Source: Bactrocera neohumeralis (Eukaryota; Arthropoda; Insecta; Diptera; Tephritidae). Taken from it: a stretch of DNA of 64,000 nt. The notes beneath the pieces are model-generated. The model was not told the origin of the DNA, made no database searches, and saw nothing but the letters and a program-made list of their open reading frames with translations. Where the stretch lies: NCBI RefSeq assembly GCF_024586455.1, contig NC_065922.1:2356001-2420000 (forward strand), given 5' to 3'. The stretch's first letter is position 1. Every line of letters starts with the position of its first letter. Positions 34,301 through 48,904 of the stretch are shown piece by piece. The translations under genes were made by a program, and so were the position numbers.

Positions 34301-37300
34301 GTCCATCCCTTGGGTATCAAAGTGCTAGCTCAGCAATAGCAATATCTACAACAAACACCGCTTTTCATCTCAGCGAACCTGAGTTGTCTTCTGTGATTGT
34401 CTGCCTGCAACACCTTGTGCACATTGCATACATGAGAGGGTGTTTGCATAGGTGGCATGTAGCGTGTTCGAGTGCACTCGTGTAGTTGCAAGCTGACGCT
34501 GCTGCAACTTGCTCCTGCTACCATTACCTGCGGCATTGTCAGTACAATTACATCGTTTGTTGCAACTATTCTTGCATTTGCGTGTGTGGGTGGATTTGCA
34601 ACAATTATGAGGAATGTGTGTTTGCACTTTTGTGGATGCTGCGAATGGTGTGTGACACGTGTGCTTATACCTTACGTCTGTCGTCGTTTTTCTTCAGTGC
34701 AAGTGCTCGTGGTAGTGTGTCTGTATGTATGACAAAAATCGATGCAGAATTTGTTTTTTCTTCTTTTGTTGCTGCCACTAGAAAAGTCGTTTGCTTTTCA
34801 CAAAAAATTTAATTGAATTAAAATGTTGTTGCTGCACTTTCACCGTCTGCCTGGCAAAAAGTTACACATGAAAAAGACATTGGGGTACATGCCAAGATTA
34901 GCAGATTAAATACCGATTATATCAACTAACGAAGCTATTTCGTAGCTCTTGCACAAAGGACTGGTGGAAGCAGTGTTCATTAAACTGGATTTTGGTTTTG
35001 TATGTAGAGGTCAAAGCGATGACTTGCGTGTTGTCGTTTAATTGGATGTTGTGATGTAAGGAAATTTGGAGTCTATTGGAATTTAAAGTTCGCTTTTACC
35101 AGAAACTCTTACTAGTGTATGTGTGTCGTGAGATCAGTAAGTATTTTTATGGCTAACAATTTCAAGCAATTGACTTTTGAAAATTTCAAATTTGCTTACT
35201 TAAACTGCTGTTACGAGACTTTTTATCATCACCATCATCAACTAAAAATAGCCACGGTGGTGTTGAGAATGTTCTGAGGTGAATTCTTTACTTCCCTTTT
35301 ATATACATTAATTTAATCGTAAACCGAACAGATCCCCAAGTGGTTCAACGTTTATTGAGATTTGCGTGTTGTAAGATTGAGGGAACATGTTTTTGGCTAT
35401 GCCATAAAAGGTCAATATGTGAATGCTTCGTCCTACGGTAGAGATGTCATTAAGGCCCATCAGATATTGTTTGAAACACTTTTCAACTATTTTTGTCAAC
35501 TATCGTGTCATCAGTGCTAACCTCTTCGTCATGACTTTTTAAAAGGTCGAGTTCGACAATCTTCGTTCTAACGAAATACCAAGAGATCTTCATGAACATG
35601 TAGTTTGTAAACTGAACTGAGCTGAAACAGAGCTGAGACAGAGGTTTTGCAGATGTGAAGGCTGCCTTTGGAAACAGAGTGCTGCTTGCCACTTTGTTGG
35701 CATTTGTGTTTATTCACGAGATCTCTGTCCTTGTTGATAGCTTTTATACACGCAAGAACTTGCGTTAAGCTGGAACTTTGTTACCTTGGGTGAGTTTGAT
35801 AGTAATAGTTTAATAAAAACAAATGTACAAAGGAGCAAAAACATTTCAAAATCTTAAGTTAATATTATTCAAAAAGAACTTTTAGTCGTATATAAACCCT
35901 CGGACAACATATTCTAAGAAAAATTTGTTCAACACCATTAATGTCCGTACATCCATCCACCTCAATTGCTTTACAAGGTTTTATTTTTGTACGGTTATCT
36001 AAAACTTTACAACTTTACATTTTGTATTGGTTTTCAAGATTTTCTCTACGTTTTTGTCTGCTACTGTTGAATGCTTTTTCTCAACTCTATAACGCTTATT
36101 GGCATTCAAGTGGGAGCTGCAGAAGCCATTTAACCGAAATTTAACATTTAATTTGATAACTTTACATTTGAAACAAAGATAAATTTAGTTTTTTTTTACG
36201 AAGGTGTTGTGCTGTGAACATACAGAAGATAATAAATAAAATAATAAAATCGATACGAAACAATTCTTGTAATTGCTCTCGAAGCATATTTTTTTTGGAA
36301 TATACATTATAATTGATAGACCAAATTGCTACAAAATGTGATAAACTGAGTTATTTTAGTACTGGCGTTTTGCTTTGCTAAGGTTTTAAAGCTCTTTCAG
36401 TAATTAAGCTCAAGTAATGTTTGTGAACAGATATATACTGAAAGCTTTTGAAAATAGAAAAACAATATTAGCAGAAGGGCGAAAGAAGAACAGAACTCAA
36501 AAAAAATGTAATAGAACCAACATAAATGAGAGGTGTCTGCGATTTCTGCCGCTACAACAACAACAGACGTGTCTGCGAGTCTAATGAATAATGAATGAAA
36601 TTGTTTGCAAATTTAAAACTTTTCATTCCTTGCTTCAGCTGCTGCATTTTCTAAGTACCGCAATATTGGCACGTGACTCGCACTCAAATATTGTAAATAA
36701 ACTCATGCAGAGCACACTAATACATATTATCTGTTTGAAGTTAGTTGTGTGCGTTTAAAACACGGTTTTCCTTGTCAATATAAATCATTAACAGAGATCC
36801 ATTGCAGATTTTATTTATAGGTGCAACATGTGGTGGAACCTATTTCACGAACGCAGTATTCATTCACACGTGTTTTCTAAGCTAATTTATATTACTACAC
36901 ATTCACATTCGACGCATTTGTATTGCGATAAGCCCCATAATGGCGACATACTTTACGTGCTTTGCGTAAATGTATAGGAAATTCACCACAACAGCGACAA
37001 CACACAATTTGCATTACAAGCAGGATAAAGAAAGATTTGAGAAGTTCTTATGTAAAATCGAAAATATATGAGATACAAAAAAGGAAATGGAAGAGACATA
37101 TATATATATCAATATGTATTACTGTGCATATTGGTTGGCTAATAATAGTTAGTACTAACGTATGCGTTTTTACGAGTAATAATAAAAAAGCAAAAAAATG
37201 TTGATAATCATTATAATTTTCGAGAATATTTAATACTCACACATTCAAATAAGTTTATGAGTGTTGGTGTAGACTGGAATACATATAAATATTTAGTCTA

Positions 37301-40300
37301 ACCCGATTAAATGTAAGAGAAAGTTTGTGTCACATCTAGCGAACATTTGCCTATGAGTCATAGAAATTGTCATTAAACCGACAAATGAGTGTGATCAATG
37401 GCATTGAAATCCACCAAAATGTTCAACAATGAGCCCTTATCGTCTAAGGAGGTAATCAAATGTGCAAATATTTACAAGCACATTCGCACTTTAAGTCGGT
37501 CGGTCCGCCAGAATAAAGAACAGAGATCGATTATGTTAATCATACAAACAATAAATATAAAGAAGGGCCACTAGGAGAATCAACAAGAGCACATTAAAAT
37601 TAAGGCCAGAAAACTTGATAAAGGCAACATTCCTTGCAGTACTTGACTCCTACATCTCGAAAGGCAGAGGAATCTCATGATATGCATACTTTACAAATAC
37701 AGTAACCTTATTATGATACAAGTATTAATTTATCTTATAATCGTAAATTCCTTCCTTATGGAAAAGGTGTTTTTTCTTTTATTTAATAATGTCTTCCTAT
37801 ACGAAATAACGTCTGCAGGAGATTCTGTTGAAATCTCATCTGAAATTAAGGACTATAAAAATATCTAAGGCCATGCACTTAGTGCAAATAAGAGCAGAAA
37901 TAACATACTTGCCTGAAATAAATGTTTAATTGGGGTGGAAGGGAATTTTGTCAATATTGGAATTTAATCCGATAGGATTATTAGAACCTTTTGGTGAAGG
38001 AATAATAAGTGAATTAGAGTTATTGTCAATACAATGAATGGCTGGATGAAGTGGAATGTATCCAGTATTTTTTATATTTTCGCACTTCATCAGCATCATT
38101 TATAGTTTTAATTAAACATTGGTTTGGCACGTCAAGCAATAGAAATTACGGATAGCAAGAACAGACCATGCAAATTTTAAATAAATATAAATGGCTGCAA
38201 CAACAATAAACACGGCATCTAGGTAAAGTTTGCTTCTTGTTTTAGGTAATTTGTAGATAAACAATCGACAGTTGACGGTGCGCGGTATATGTGAACTGAT
38301 GAGATGGATGAGTGGTGCGTCTGCAAATGGAGCATTGGACGGGCAATTGAGGTACGAAAAATTGAACGTGCGAATTGTAGAGAGAAATTTATATCATTAT
38401 TCATTACATTTACGGATTTTGTATTTTCCTTATTCTATCAAAATAAGCAACAATTGTCTCTATATACAAATAATTTATCAATTTTAAGTTGCACATTGCC
38501 CTAGTAATCCAGTTTAAAACTAATATATCTTCTCATCTGTCAGTCCGCCTCTTAGCATCCTTTCGGCATTGACTTACGACTTGACTTCAGATTTTACTTG
38601 CAGCGACGGGTGTTGAAGTCTTGCCCTTCAGCGAAATTTGTGTCTGTTGTTGGCATGTCATGTTGTCCATTTTGCTGCTTATTGTTGTTATCAGCTTCCA
38701 ATGTAATTTTACTAAGAAAATCAGAAAACCAAAATAGATGTGGTGTATTATTTGTTCCATAGTTTTATTAGAGATATAAAAAAAACTTAAAATGTAAAAG
38801 AAATAAGAAACAAAATTTACCCTTAAAACTTTTAACAGAGGAACATGCACTTACAACGAATGGTCGTAATTAAAAGCTCGATATTACTTCAAAGTTCAGA
38901 TTTAGTTGGTACAGTGATATTTTCTTATTGATTTCATATTCACGATAAAAAGCATCTTTGAAATTGATAGAAAATTTTAACTTTTTAAGCTATTTATTTT
39001 GATCTTACACATATAGACTGCCTTTGGAATGACTTCCATATATTTTTAAATACATAAGTTATCACATTCGGTATTGTGGACTGCTACTGCTAGATAAATT
39101 AATGTTAATGACGCAAATGTTTAAATAAATATATTGTATTAAGAATTGTATAGTTTCTCCATTTTAACCGATATCCCGTTATTCATTCACATATGCCCTA
39201 AATAATATCTATAATAAAAGGAATAATATTATATTAAACCATAAAGTGGAAACCGTTTGAAATATGATATGTTGTCGAAATTTTTGAACTTGACTATCTA
39301 TTAACATAAATTTCGCTAAATCTCTACCATATTTTTGGATATTGAATACAAATACAAATACCCCTAGTTAGCAAATATCTGCTTAGTTGCCACAAAGCGA
39401 TGGTACATATTTGTATGAGCTTGCATTTTGAAGTATTTTACTTCCAATTCATCCTCACTCCAATCACAACCACTGTCAGTGGGATAGCTGCGAAATCGCA
39501 TTGTAGTGAGTTTCTTATTTAAGAAAATTTATTTTAAATCTAAATAAAATAAGTTAGCGTTATGATAATCACTAATCACTGACACCCCCAAAAACTATAT
39601 AACATTACTCAAAAAAATATAAAACATAAAGGTGACATAAGTTCACATTTGGCTTAGAATTTTATAATAGTACAACTAAGTTAGAAATCAATATATATCT
39701 TAATCTTGGTTCCTGAAAATTCCTTCGTCAGATTGTTAAAAAGATAAAAAAAAGCATTAATCAGGTTAATACGTACAATAAATGTTATATGTTCAGATTT
39801 TCGGATCAGAGATATCTCTTCTCATTCTGATGTGTTTAAATTTACTTTTTCTTTAACTTCTTTCCACCAAGAAACCAATAACTTGACAAATCGCACCATT
39901 CCTTTGGCCATTTACATTACTTCAATTGAGTTTCAAATATTTTTTGCACCCCCAAGATTGTCTCGGAGGCATACTACAGCATAAGTACTTGTAAGTGTGT
40001 TTGAATCTGCTGAAGGCATTGAAGCGTTTTATGGTATATGCATTTGCTTGTTTCTGTCAGTATCCTTCTTTCACTGCTGCAATTCACTTTTTATTTTCCA
40101 CTCTGTTTCTCCCGCCTTCAGCCACTAACTCTAACTACTAGAGCTGCACAAAAGTGATTCCCAAATTGAATTTAATGCCACATTCATCATGTTTTTATGA
40201 CAACTGCGCTCTTGACGGCAACAGTACATTTTTCGTAAAGAGTAACGCTTTGCGACTTGAGTGGTGTGTGCGAGGGTGCCAAGCTGTAAGTGAGTGCGGC

Positions 40301-41868
40301 AGTTCTGCGCCAGTAGGGCTTTCATATCCACAAGCAAACACGCAAACAGCAAGCATCTGAAGAGAAGAACGTGGCAATTTAGTAACAGTTTCCTTGAGTC
40401 ACATTCTCAAAGTTCTGAGATTCTCTTTGGAAAATTTGTGTTTGTAAGAGTAAATCACAAAACAGTAGAGTTTCAATCGTAACACAAAATTGTTGCTTAC
40501 AATTTGTGAGATTTGAACAATTCATAAACAGTAGACTTTATATAAATATTATTTTGCCTTCGTGACGTTTGAGGTAGTCTTGTTAATATTTTATTTCCAT
40601 TCGTGCATCTTCCCTTGTCAATTGATATTTTTAATTTATATGCTAGACATAATGCTTCTTTAAATAAAATACCAAATAAAAAAATTGTAATTCTGCTGAG
40701 CTCCTATTCTACTTCTATAAAGCTAAGTATTATTAATGGAATTGTTGCCGGCATTTCCTTTCTGATGAAATTGTCAAATGAAGAGGATTTTCGCTTTCAC
40801 TCCCTGGGGTTAAGCTAAGCCACCTTTTGTTAGCTAAACAAAACCATAAATTCACAAACTAATATCACTTATATAATTTACAATAATACACGTGGAATAT
40901 GCCCATGGATTTGAATTAACAAAGCTCGTGGGATTTGGACTCACATTTTCGTGAGTACAAAACTCTACTCTATTCTGTAGTTCAACAATTATTTTTTCGA
41001 ACGTATTCGCATTTTCAGTAGGCTTTTTGGATTTAGCTAAATGACGTCAAAACTATTTATACAACTAACTTCTCAGCGACTTCGTGAAATGAAGTGCTTG
41101 GTGAGTGGTGAATTAATATTGCATTCTATATTATGAGACACTTCATTTATAAGACATAGTACATATGAATATGCCTACATATATTTGGTATGTACTGGGG
41201 AAAAAGCTAGTGGCATTTAGTTAGTGTATGAAGTCTATACTAACGAATTAAGTGCGTAATGGCAAAATGTGTGCACTTGAGCAAAATACATTTATGTTTG
41301 TCGCTGCAGCTGTAATGGAAGTAAATTTAATAGACATGGCGTATACGCAACACAAATTGCATAACCAACTACAAGCGTGTTCACGTGCTTCACAAGCTGC
41401 CGGCGCAAGCACTTGTACACATGCATGTGTGAACGAGAGACATCTACACAAGCGCAAAAATGTGAATTTCATAGAGCAAAAGCAATTTGCATGCAACAAT
41501 CGACGTGCAATAATTCTTGGAACAATGCGTTCTAACTTAAAATACTTCCGCGCATACATTTACGTACACTTTATTGCTTCCTAGAGTTTGAGGCAGAAAA
41601 TGCTTACGCAGTCGTAGGTTTTATGGCATCGAGGCCATAGAATATACGTACTTATAGTATACTTCTTAATATTTTTTGCTTAAATTTGGTGAAGGATATC
41701 ACCCTTTGAATAATATTACAGATGTTGAAGCAAACTTAGTAGTCCCATATTTCAATTCAACATTTCGCTTACTTTCTTGAAGGAACTTCATCTGAAATTA
41801 GAAAAGGTTGGAATTTGCTTTAAAAGTATTTCACTAGTCTTTACTGCGAAATGAAACACACACTTTAA
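34301..41868. other. Non-coding DNA, nothing recognised
   Basis: GC-richer patches at 34.3-34.75, 40.14-40.4 and 41.24-41.6 kb have overlapping open frames on both strands, typical of chance openness in balanced composition. None shows a known motif. Confidence 0.35.
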
Positions 41869-42440
41869 CAACGCAGGATTGCTCTTGCCAACAGGTGCTA
41901 CTTCGGACTGAGTAGGCAATTGAAAAGTAAAGTCCTCTCTCGACGAACAAAAACCAAACTCTATAAGTCGCTTATAATTCCCGTCCTGCTATATGGTGCA
42001 GAGGCTTGGGCGATGACAGCAACCGATGAGTCGACGTTACAAGTTTTCGAGAGAAAAATTCTGCGAAAGATTTATGGTCCTTTGCGCATTGGCCACGGCG
42101 AATATCGCATTCGATGGAACGATGAGCTGTACGAAATATACGACGACATTGACATAGTTCAGTGAATTAAAAGACAGCGGCTACGCTGGCTAGGTCATGT
42201 TGTCCGGATGGATGAAAACACTCCAGCTCTGAAAGTATTCGACGCAATACCCGCCGGGGGAAGCAGAGGAAGAGGAAGACCTCCACTCCGTTGCAAGGAC
42301 CAAGTGGAGAAGGACCTGGCTTCGCTTGGAATATCCAATTGGCGCCACGTAGCGAAAAGAAGAAACGACTGGCGCGCTGTTGTTAACTCGCCTATAATCG
42401 CTAAAGCGGTGTCTACGCCAATTAAAAAGAAGATCAAAAA
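41869..42440 (+). mobile_element. RTE-like LINE, strongly 5'-truncated copy B
   Basis: Bases 41869-42426 align without a gap to 3047-3604 of copy A. I count about 21 mismatches in about 558 bases, roughly 96% identity. The 5' break falls inside the C-terminal part of the polyprotein, typical of incomplete reverse transcription. The 3' end runs into aattaaaaagaagatcaaaa and then an A-rich stretch, equivalent to the AAG tail of copy A. No convincing target duplication was seen. Confidence 0.92.
41920..42426 (+). pseudogene. LINE C-terminal region fragment, one premature stop
   Basis: It reads KLYKSLIIPVLLYGAEAW, later FERKILRKIYGPLRIGHGEY, then a TGA at 42163-42165 where copy A has CGA (Arg). 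The frame resumes as IKRQRLRWLGHVVRMDENTP, GSRGRGRPPLRCKDQVEKDL and NWRHVAKRRNDWRAVV. Copy A has Arg at the stop position and a stop at the CKDQV position, so each copy preserves what the other lost. Both reverse transcriptase catalytic motifs lie upstream of the break and are absent. Confidence 0.88.
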
Positions 42441-43492
42441 AAAACTTTTTTTTCAGGCAGTCGCCATTTTGTGAAAAAAATTTTCCTACTTTTCCGTAGT
42501 TCCGGCCATTGCGACATTATTCTAGATTAATAATCTTTTTTTTTTAGTTTCAGATAACTAGGAGGGTTGAAATCATGGGTATGGTCACGTGGAAATTTTT
42601 GGAGACCCCCCACTTCGTCAGCTCATAATTTTTGAAATTATTTACTTTTTTGGTTTTTAATTTTTTAATTTTTTTCTGTACTCTTCTAAAATTAACAAAT
42701 AACTAATAAAAAATGGATAGTAAAAATATTAATTGCCTTTTTTTTACGACACTTTAAAAACTACCTGAAATTCATGCTTCTAGACCAGAATACCCCTTTA
42801 AAACTTGACATTTTGACTCTGTTACTTTAAAACACTTTTTGGGAATAATTGCCAATCACTGCCGCTCACCAGTCTTAAAAAATCATCAAAAGAAGAACAG
42901 ATACACAGAGCGAAACGCACCGCACTTGCAACTTGTTGAAATGCTGCGTAAACACAAACACTAATGGCGAAATAACAAACCGAAAACCTCTATCCTCGAT
43001 TGACGCTAAATCACAAACACAAATAAAAAAAGTGACACTTCAGGCTTTCACAATTTTTAGTTGACTTGCCGCAATGCCTTAGCTTGGCACTAGGCATTCA
43101 TATAAACTCTCTCGTAACTGCATTCATATAACTGCATATTCCACTAAAGGTGTTGAGCAAATATTCCAAGGCCTTTCGCAGGATCAAAGTCGCGGTGTGT
43201 GTTTGGATGCTTGTTGGTAAGGGGAAAACTACTTTCAAAAGGTTGGGAAATATAAATGAGTGTGCAAGAAAGGTCGTGAACTATCTGCAGTGACACTGCG
43301 AAGTTGGTCGTCGTTGCGCTTGGCGTTGCGTAGTTTTTGCTGAGATAACCTTTGAAATCTTTTGCTGAACTTCTGTGGAATTTCAGTATTGTGCTGAGCG
43401 ACATGGTTGAGCACTCTTTCTCGTTTATTATGAGCTGTGGCATTTAATGGCGCAGGAAAGAACTTTTGCATTATTTGGAAGTAATTCAAAAT
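42441..43492. other. Non-coding DNA left of the assembly gap
   Basis: It starts with poly(A)/poly(T)-rich sequence next to the LINE tail. The block at 42540-42640 with gaccccccac has the look of another dispersed repeat, but I cannot name it. GC-richer sequence at 43.14-43.46 kb has no motif. Confidence 0.35.
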
Positions 43493-43592
43493 NNNNNNNN
43501 NNNNNNNNNNNNNNNNNNNNNNNNNNNNNNNNNNNNNNNNNNNNNNNNNNNNNNNNNNNNNNNNNNNNNNNNNNNNNNNNNNNNNNNNNNNN
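43493..43592. other. Assembly gap (100 N)
   Basis: Exactly 100 unknown bases, the usual placeholder for a gap of unknown size. Any reading frame across it is an artefact. It lies about 60 bases from the innermost detectable end of the right duplication arm. Confidence 0.99.
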
Positions 43593-43649
43593 GCACAGAT
43601 ATTCTAGTCTCGGAGTGAAAACTATTCATTTACGTGCGTAGTTAACATC

Positions 43650-44045
43650 TTCTGCAGCTGGAGGTGATGTTGGCTCTTGCTTGAGTTCGAGTTGTGGATT
43701 CGCTCAGACACAATGTAAATAAGTAGCACTACAGCAAATTGGCGCCGCCACAGCTAAAAGCAAACACAAAAGACAAGCTCAGGGATGGATATACAGCCAG
43801 ACGGACTGAGGTGTCGTCGTAATAAGCTGCAGAACCACTGCAATGCGAAATGAAAAGTGTGAAGGCAAAGTGTCACTTAGCACGCGATTTACGCCTGCAA
43901 TTTACTGCTAGTTCCAGTAGCTAAAGTGCATCTATCCTCACTCCCACACACACAGCAGGAAGCTTCTAGCAATGAGTGCACGTATTTATATCCAGTGCTC
44001 TCCCTTTCACTGAGTCAGCAGCTGCTTTACTCACGGAAATTTAGT
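43650..44045 (-). repeat. Inverted-duplication island 10, right copy
   Basis: Partner of 22690-23080. The anchors are 43865-43884 and 43798-43815. The alignment fades towards 43650, next to the assembly gap. Confidence 0.92.
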
Positions 44046-44049
44046 TGTG

Positions 44050-47000
44050 CGTGTATGTTTGTCTCTGCATCTTTATTCGTGAATGTGATAAGGTCAATTG
44101 CAAGGCAAATAGTACTGCGTCGTATTTGAAGAATTGGAAAATAGTTTCATAAAGCCGAAAGCTGTTACATCTGTCTACTTGTGAACGCTAGGCTGAGAGT
44201 AGCTTGATAATTATTGGGTGGAAAATGCTAATGAGGAAAATATCAGATTTAAGGTTACTGGTATGGAAACTGTTATGAGTAACAATTACTCCACACAAAT
44301 TATTCCAATTTATTTTGTAATTCCCTCTCTTTCATTCGAATTGGGTCTTTTAATGCTCAAAGTTCCAGAACAAGCAATCGCTGTTATGACAGTGAAGGCT
44401 TCCACTAATCAGACCATCTTAGGGTGCTTACTTTTATGCTACATTTACCGCAATTAACTTTTTCTCTGTCTTCTCATTGATTTGTGCATATGTACTTAGC
44501 ACCGAATACTGGTGTATATTCAATATTTACCACTTAAGTTGAGTAGCTGGCGAGACGCGCATAATTAGAAGTTACTACGATGTTTCAAATCTACTTAACA
44601 TATTAACTGGGATATGATATAGCTACAATTTTCATAGCACACTGCATATCGACTGACTCTTGCCTGTCATGGTGAAGCGCAAGTGATTTCTTTATAAGGA
44701 GAAGGCCTTTACTCTATGCTGTAAATGCACAAAAACATACTTGTTTTGATTATGGTTTTCATTTTATATCTGCAGTTTATGCGTTTCCTTTCCATTATCC
44801 ATTTCACGCTGTTGTTGTAAACAGCATCCTATCTCGCATACCTAATTACTTTACACTGTTAAGCATTCGCTTAGCCAACCATCTACTTATGTACTATTCA
44901 CGAGCATTACTCAAGCTAATTTAAAAATTAAAGTTATTTTCTGAGTACGTAAATTTCGTATTGTGCTTTACCATCGTCTGCCTATGCATGAGGTGACCGA
45001 ACACCTAATAAGGTATCTGTGCTGATCTCCCTTCATGTTAGTACACTTTCACCCTGTGAAGAGCTTTTATTTGATTTTCTAACTTTTATCGGTTTTCATT
45101 ACAAGCACATTTTGCTCTCAGCATTTAAACCGCCTTCGTTATTTATTTTTTCGAACCAAAAATTGTTTTCTCTCGCTAATCACCAAAGCGCAAATTTTGA
45201 ACTTGCTGGCGCTGGTTTGCTATACAAAAGATTAAAGCGATTAACTCATCATTCCGTTTTGCGTCGCCTTTTATTCTCTCCACTTTGATGTTACATTTCA
45301 CCTCGTCGTCTATTGTTCCAACCGGCAAAATACTTGCTTTGCATTATCACTTTGGCATTTCCTTTGTTAAAGTCATCCGCTTGATCCGTTTCAGCGGTTG
45401 AAAATTTAATTAACCGAGTAGTTTATTTGCGGTAATCCAGAGTCAGCGTCTTTATTACGTTTATTTAAATTCCGCTTCATAAATATTAATGAGCTCATGA
45501 ATGGCGATGTGTTGGTGAAATTTGCTTTTTGGTGCCGATAGCCCGCAAAAATATATATTTAATATTAAATTTAATTAGCGGGTTTCGGCATGATTTTAGA
45601 GACAGAGTTGGATAGACTTGAATTTGTTTAATTTTTTGTACAATTAGTTAAATAATTTGAGAAGTATTAAGTCGTGTTCACAATTTTAGAAACATGCCGA
45701 GCCCTATCGCAGATCCGACAAAGAATACTTGGAATCCATCAAGTACCAAACCTTGAACAAAAAGCATATCGGACATTAGTAGGATCATCGAAACCACAAA
45801 ATATTTGAAAGAGAAGCTGAAAGGTGATAGCAATAACAAAAAGATCGAAAAGAAATTATCACAATGGCATATACTTGTATGGTGCTATTTCAACAGGGCA
45901 GCACTCCTACCTAATTTGTGCAAAAGTGTGAGTTGGTGACATAAAAACCCACTTAACTGCATTGTAAACAGGGCAAAAAGAATATGACAGTGTGGCAAAG
46001 CATTGGTTGCTCAGTGCCGTGTCTGTGGAAAATGATATAAAACACTTGGTCAAAGAAAAGAGACAAATGAAGGTATCTGCGGTAATATACCTCCACATAT
46101 GATAGTAGATGTGTAAAAAACGACCGTATTCGCAAATGAAAAATGTTGTGTTGAAATAATTGGGCCCACTAAATGTATACGATGGGATTGTTATTTGTAT
46201 TTCCATCACCTGCGGTGCATTTTAATTGTTGTTGACACGTGGAAATTTATTCAAAACGTTTAACATATTCACCTACATTTTTACAATATAAAAGATATAT
46301 ATGTCTTCGGCTGAAGCTTTCAATAAATAGCGGAGGAACACGTAAATTGAACTAAAATAACATCACGTAATATTAGTGGCAGAGAAGAATGCAGTGAAAT
46401 GGCAAAATAAATTGATTTTGGGGATCACTACGTGACATGCTTATAAATGCTTTAAAGGGTCGAATAATCGTTATGTTCGCATCACAGCATTTAATTACCA
46501 TCATTAAAATAAATGTGGATTTATGAAGCAGAAAGAACTTGTGCTGACATAATGATCATACAACATAGTAAATGTAATGCTGTAATGTGGCGTATTTGTT
46601 TTGATTTTGACATATAATATGTCATCAGTTGTCAACTAAAACAAATTGTATTGCATGGCACATATGTACTTATGCAAGTAGAATAATACCAATCCAAACG
46701 CAGGCATGACACACATTCACAGTAAAATGCTTGTTTGTGATTATTCCAGCATTAATTTTCTGATGTATTTGAAAAGCAGACTTTGCCGGTGCTATAGATA
46801 TGTTGTGAATGAATCATCTTCAAATACTTTAATACATTACGAGTATATGTACAAACACAAAGGAAAGTATATATAAATCCACTAATTTATAAAACTTCTT
46901 TCAGACTCTTTTCGGCTAAAAATATTCACTAGCCAGTTAAATTATGCCGCCACAACAGGCATTTTGCCTTACCAGAAGAACAAAATTAAAATCACCCAAC

Positions 47001-48415
47001 AGAAGTGCTTCCTAGAAAATTATTCCTTTCATACATAAGTATGTATGTACATTTTCCTTCACAGTATGCCCTCAGCACAAATTTCGTCAAATTGAATTGC
47101 AAATGCGTCAACTATTCGTCAGTGCGTCGAGGCAGCTCAAGTATTTTGTGCAAGACAATTTTAACTTTTAAAAAACTAATTCTCTGCTTGCTTGATCCCC
47201 TCATCCCCGTGCCATCTCTCCATTATTGGCACATTGCATTCAAATTTTCGCATAGACTTGGCTATCGTGTTGTCTACAAATGTTCTGCATTTGCATATTT
47301 TCAACGGCATGTGTGTGTGTATTAACAAGACTATTACACTCACACATGCTCACATGGATTAGGAGTACGTGTGAATTGTGCTCATATTCGTCAGCCTAGT
47401 ATTTCTTCAGCTTTTTACTATTGCATAATACAATAACAACAACAAATTAGATTCTTACATTCATTCTTTACATATGTCTAAACGGCATTTAAGACGTTTT
47501 GACGTAACAGTGTCTTCTTCACATGCCCGATAATGGGAAGGATTACTTTTACCTCCAATGACGAGCTTTATTTATTTCAAACTTCTTGTGCTGTGTATTT
47601 AAAAAATGCTGTTTTTGAAGTGTTCCCTATTTTCCGAAATACAAGCTAGCAATTATATACAAATAAGAATGTTTTTTGTTTGTTAGTCATGTCAATATCC
47701 TTTTCATCCAAATACTATTTAGAAAATCGAATAGAGATGATGCAGCTAATGAATTCTTTAGAATTTTATATGAAGTTAAAAGGCTCATTTAAATTGAAGC
47801 TTAGACTTATAAATCTGCCTCTCAATCTGTTTGTTAGTTTCTGATAATTATTCAAAAACTCATTCAAGATTTATTTCTGTCTTCAACATTTGAGCGAAAT
47901 ATAACTTGTGTCCGTATGCAATAATTAAAGTTAAGACTCCTCTAACAACAACCCTGTTGATTTACAATTATATTTAGTCTAGATTTATATCTAAAAGATC
48001 TGATAGATTTCTAGACCAAAATAAAAAAAATAGTTTAGAAAAATTTTCAAATTTTTGTCTGCTAAATGGCATAAGCCCATTTTAAAAAATTAACCAAAGT
48101 AAGAACATCTGTGACCATTCAAATATAGCTGTTGTTGTCATAGGCATTTATTTATTTAAGGGCACGTCAGCACGCGTCACGTGGATTTAAGTTGTGTGGT
48201 CAAGCCTCATAAGTGATGTTTAACGACAACAGCAAAATACTTGTAAACAAGAGCAAAAGCTTTGATGACAGAAGCTCAAGAAACAGGCAAACATTTTGAG
48301 CACGAAACTTGGTAAAACTAATTAGTCAAAATTTTCGAAAATATGTCATTTTATTTATTTCATAAAAAAATCAGACATTTTGACTTTGTGTTACAGTGGT
48401 TCGCACATGTTATGC
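44050..48415. other. Non-coding DNA between islands, nothing recognised
   Basis: About 4.4 kb here corresponds to about 1.5 kb on the left arm. No transposon ends or coding remnants were recognised that would explain the difference. Confidence 0.35.
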
Positions 48416-48419
48416 ACAA

Positions 48420-48900
48420 GAAAGTGTGTGTGCATTGCCCCGTGTAGCTTTATATTATCCAGCTTGCAACATATATGCCAATGAGCCTACTCCAATACAC
48501 GTGCTCTCAGTTTACCGAGCAACTGGATAACCATTTAAGCTTTTTCCTCAGTTTAAGATTATAGTTTTTGTCTCCTTGTTGCCGTTAATTTTATTATACA
48601 CGAGTTGTCAATTTAACTGCTCTCAAATGGAAAATCGCTTGTCAAACCGCTGCCACAATTATTTGCAATTGCCCTTGTTCAATTGAATCCCCTCAATTTT
48701 TTATTCTTCGCCTGTTAAATTAATTTTATTTCAAATAAATGGCAACAAAACACACAAAAACATTTGCATTTCGTGCAAAAATAAAGTCAATTAAATTTAT
48801 ATTTAAATAGATGGTATGAGCAATTTCCCGGCGAATAGCCAATTGAAATGTGCATGAGTGTTAGGGCAATAAAATCAAATAACTAAACAGTGGTGAAATA
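48420..48900 (-). repeat. Inverted-duplication island 9, right copy
   Basis: Partner of 20630-21130. The anchors are 48653-48672 and 48623-48638. Confidence 0.9.
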
Positions 48901-48904
48901 GTTA

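Noticed and set aside
34330..34812. Cys-rich short frames on both strands
   Set aside because: Cysteines come from a TGC/TGT-rich stretch; there is no regular spacing, signal peptide or known fold.
41240..41600. Long overlapping frames on both strands at 41.25-41.58 kb
   Set aside because: No recognisable motif. The shared tgcgtatacgc-like word with 59800 is a self-palindrome and not evidence of homology.
43447..43641. Open frame spanning the N run
   Set aside because: Its middle is the 100-base assembly gap, so the translation is meaningless.
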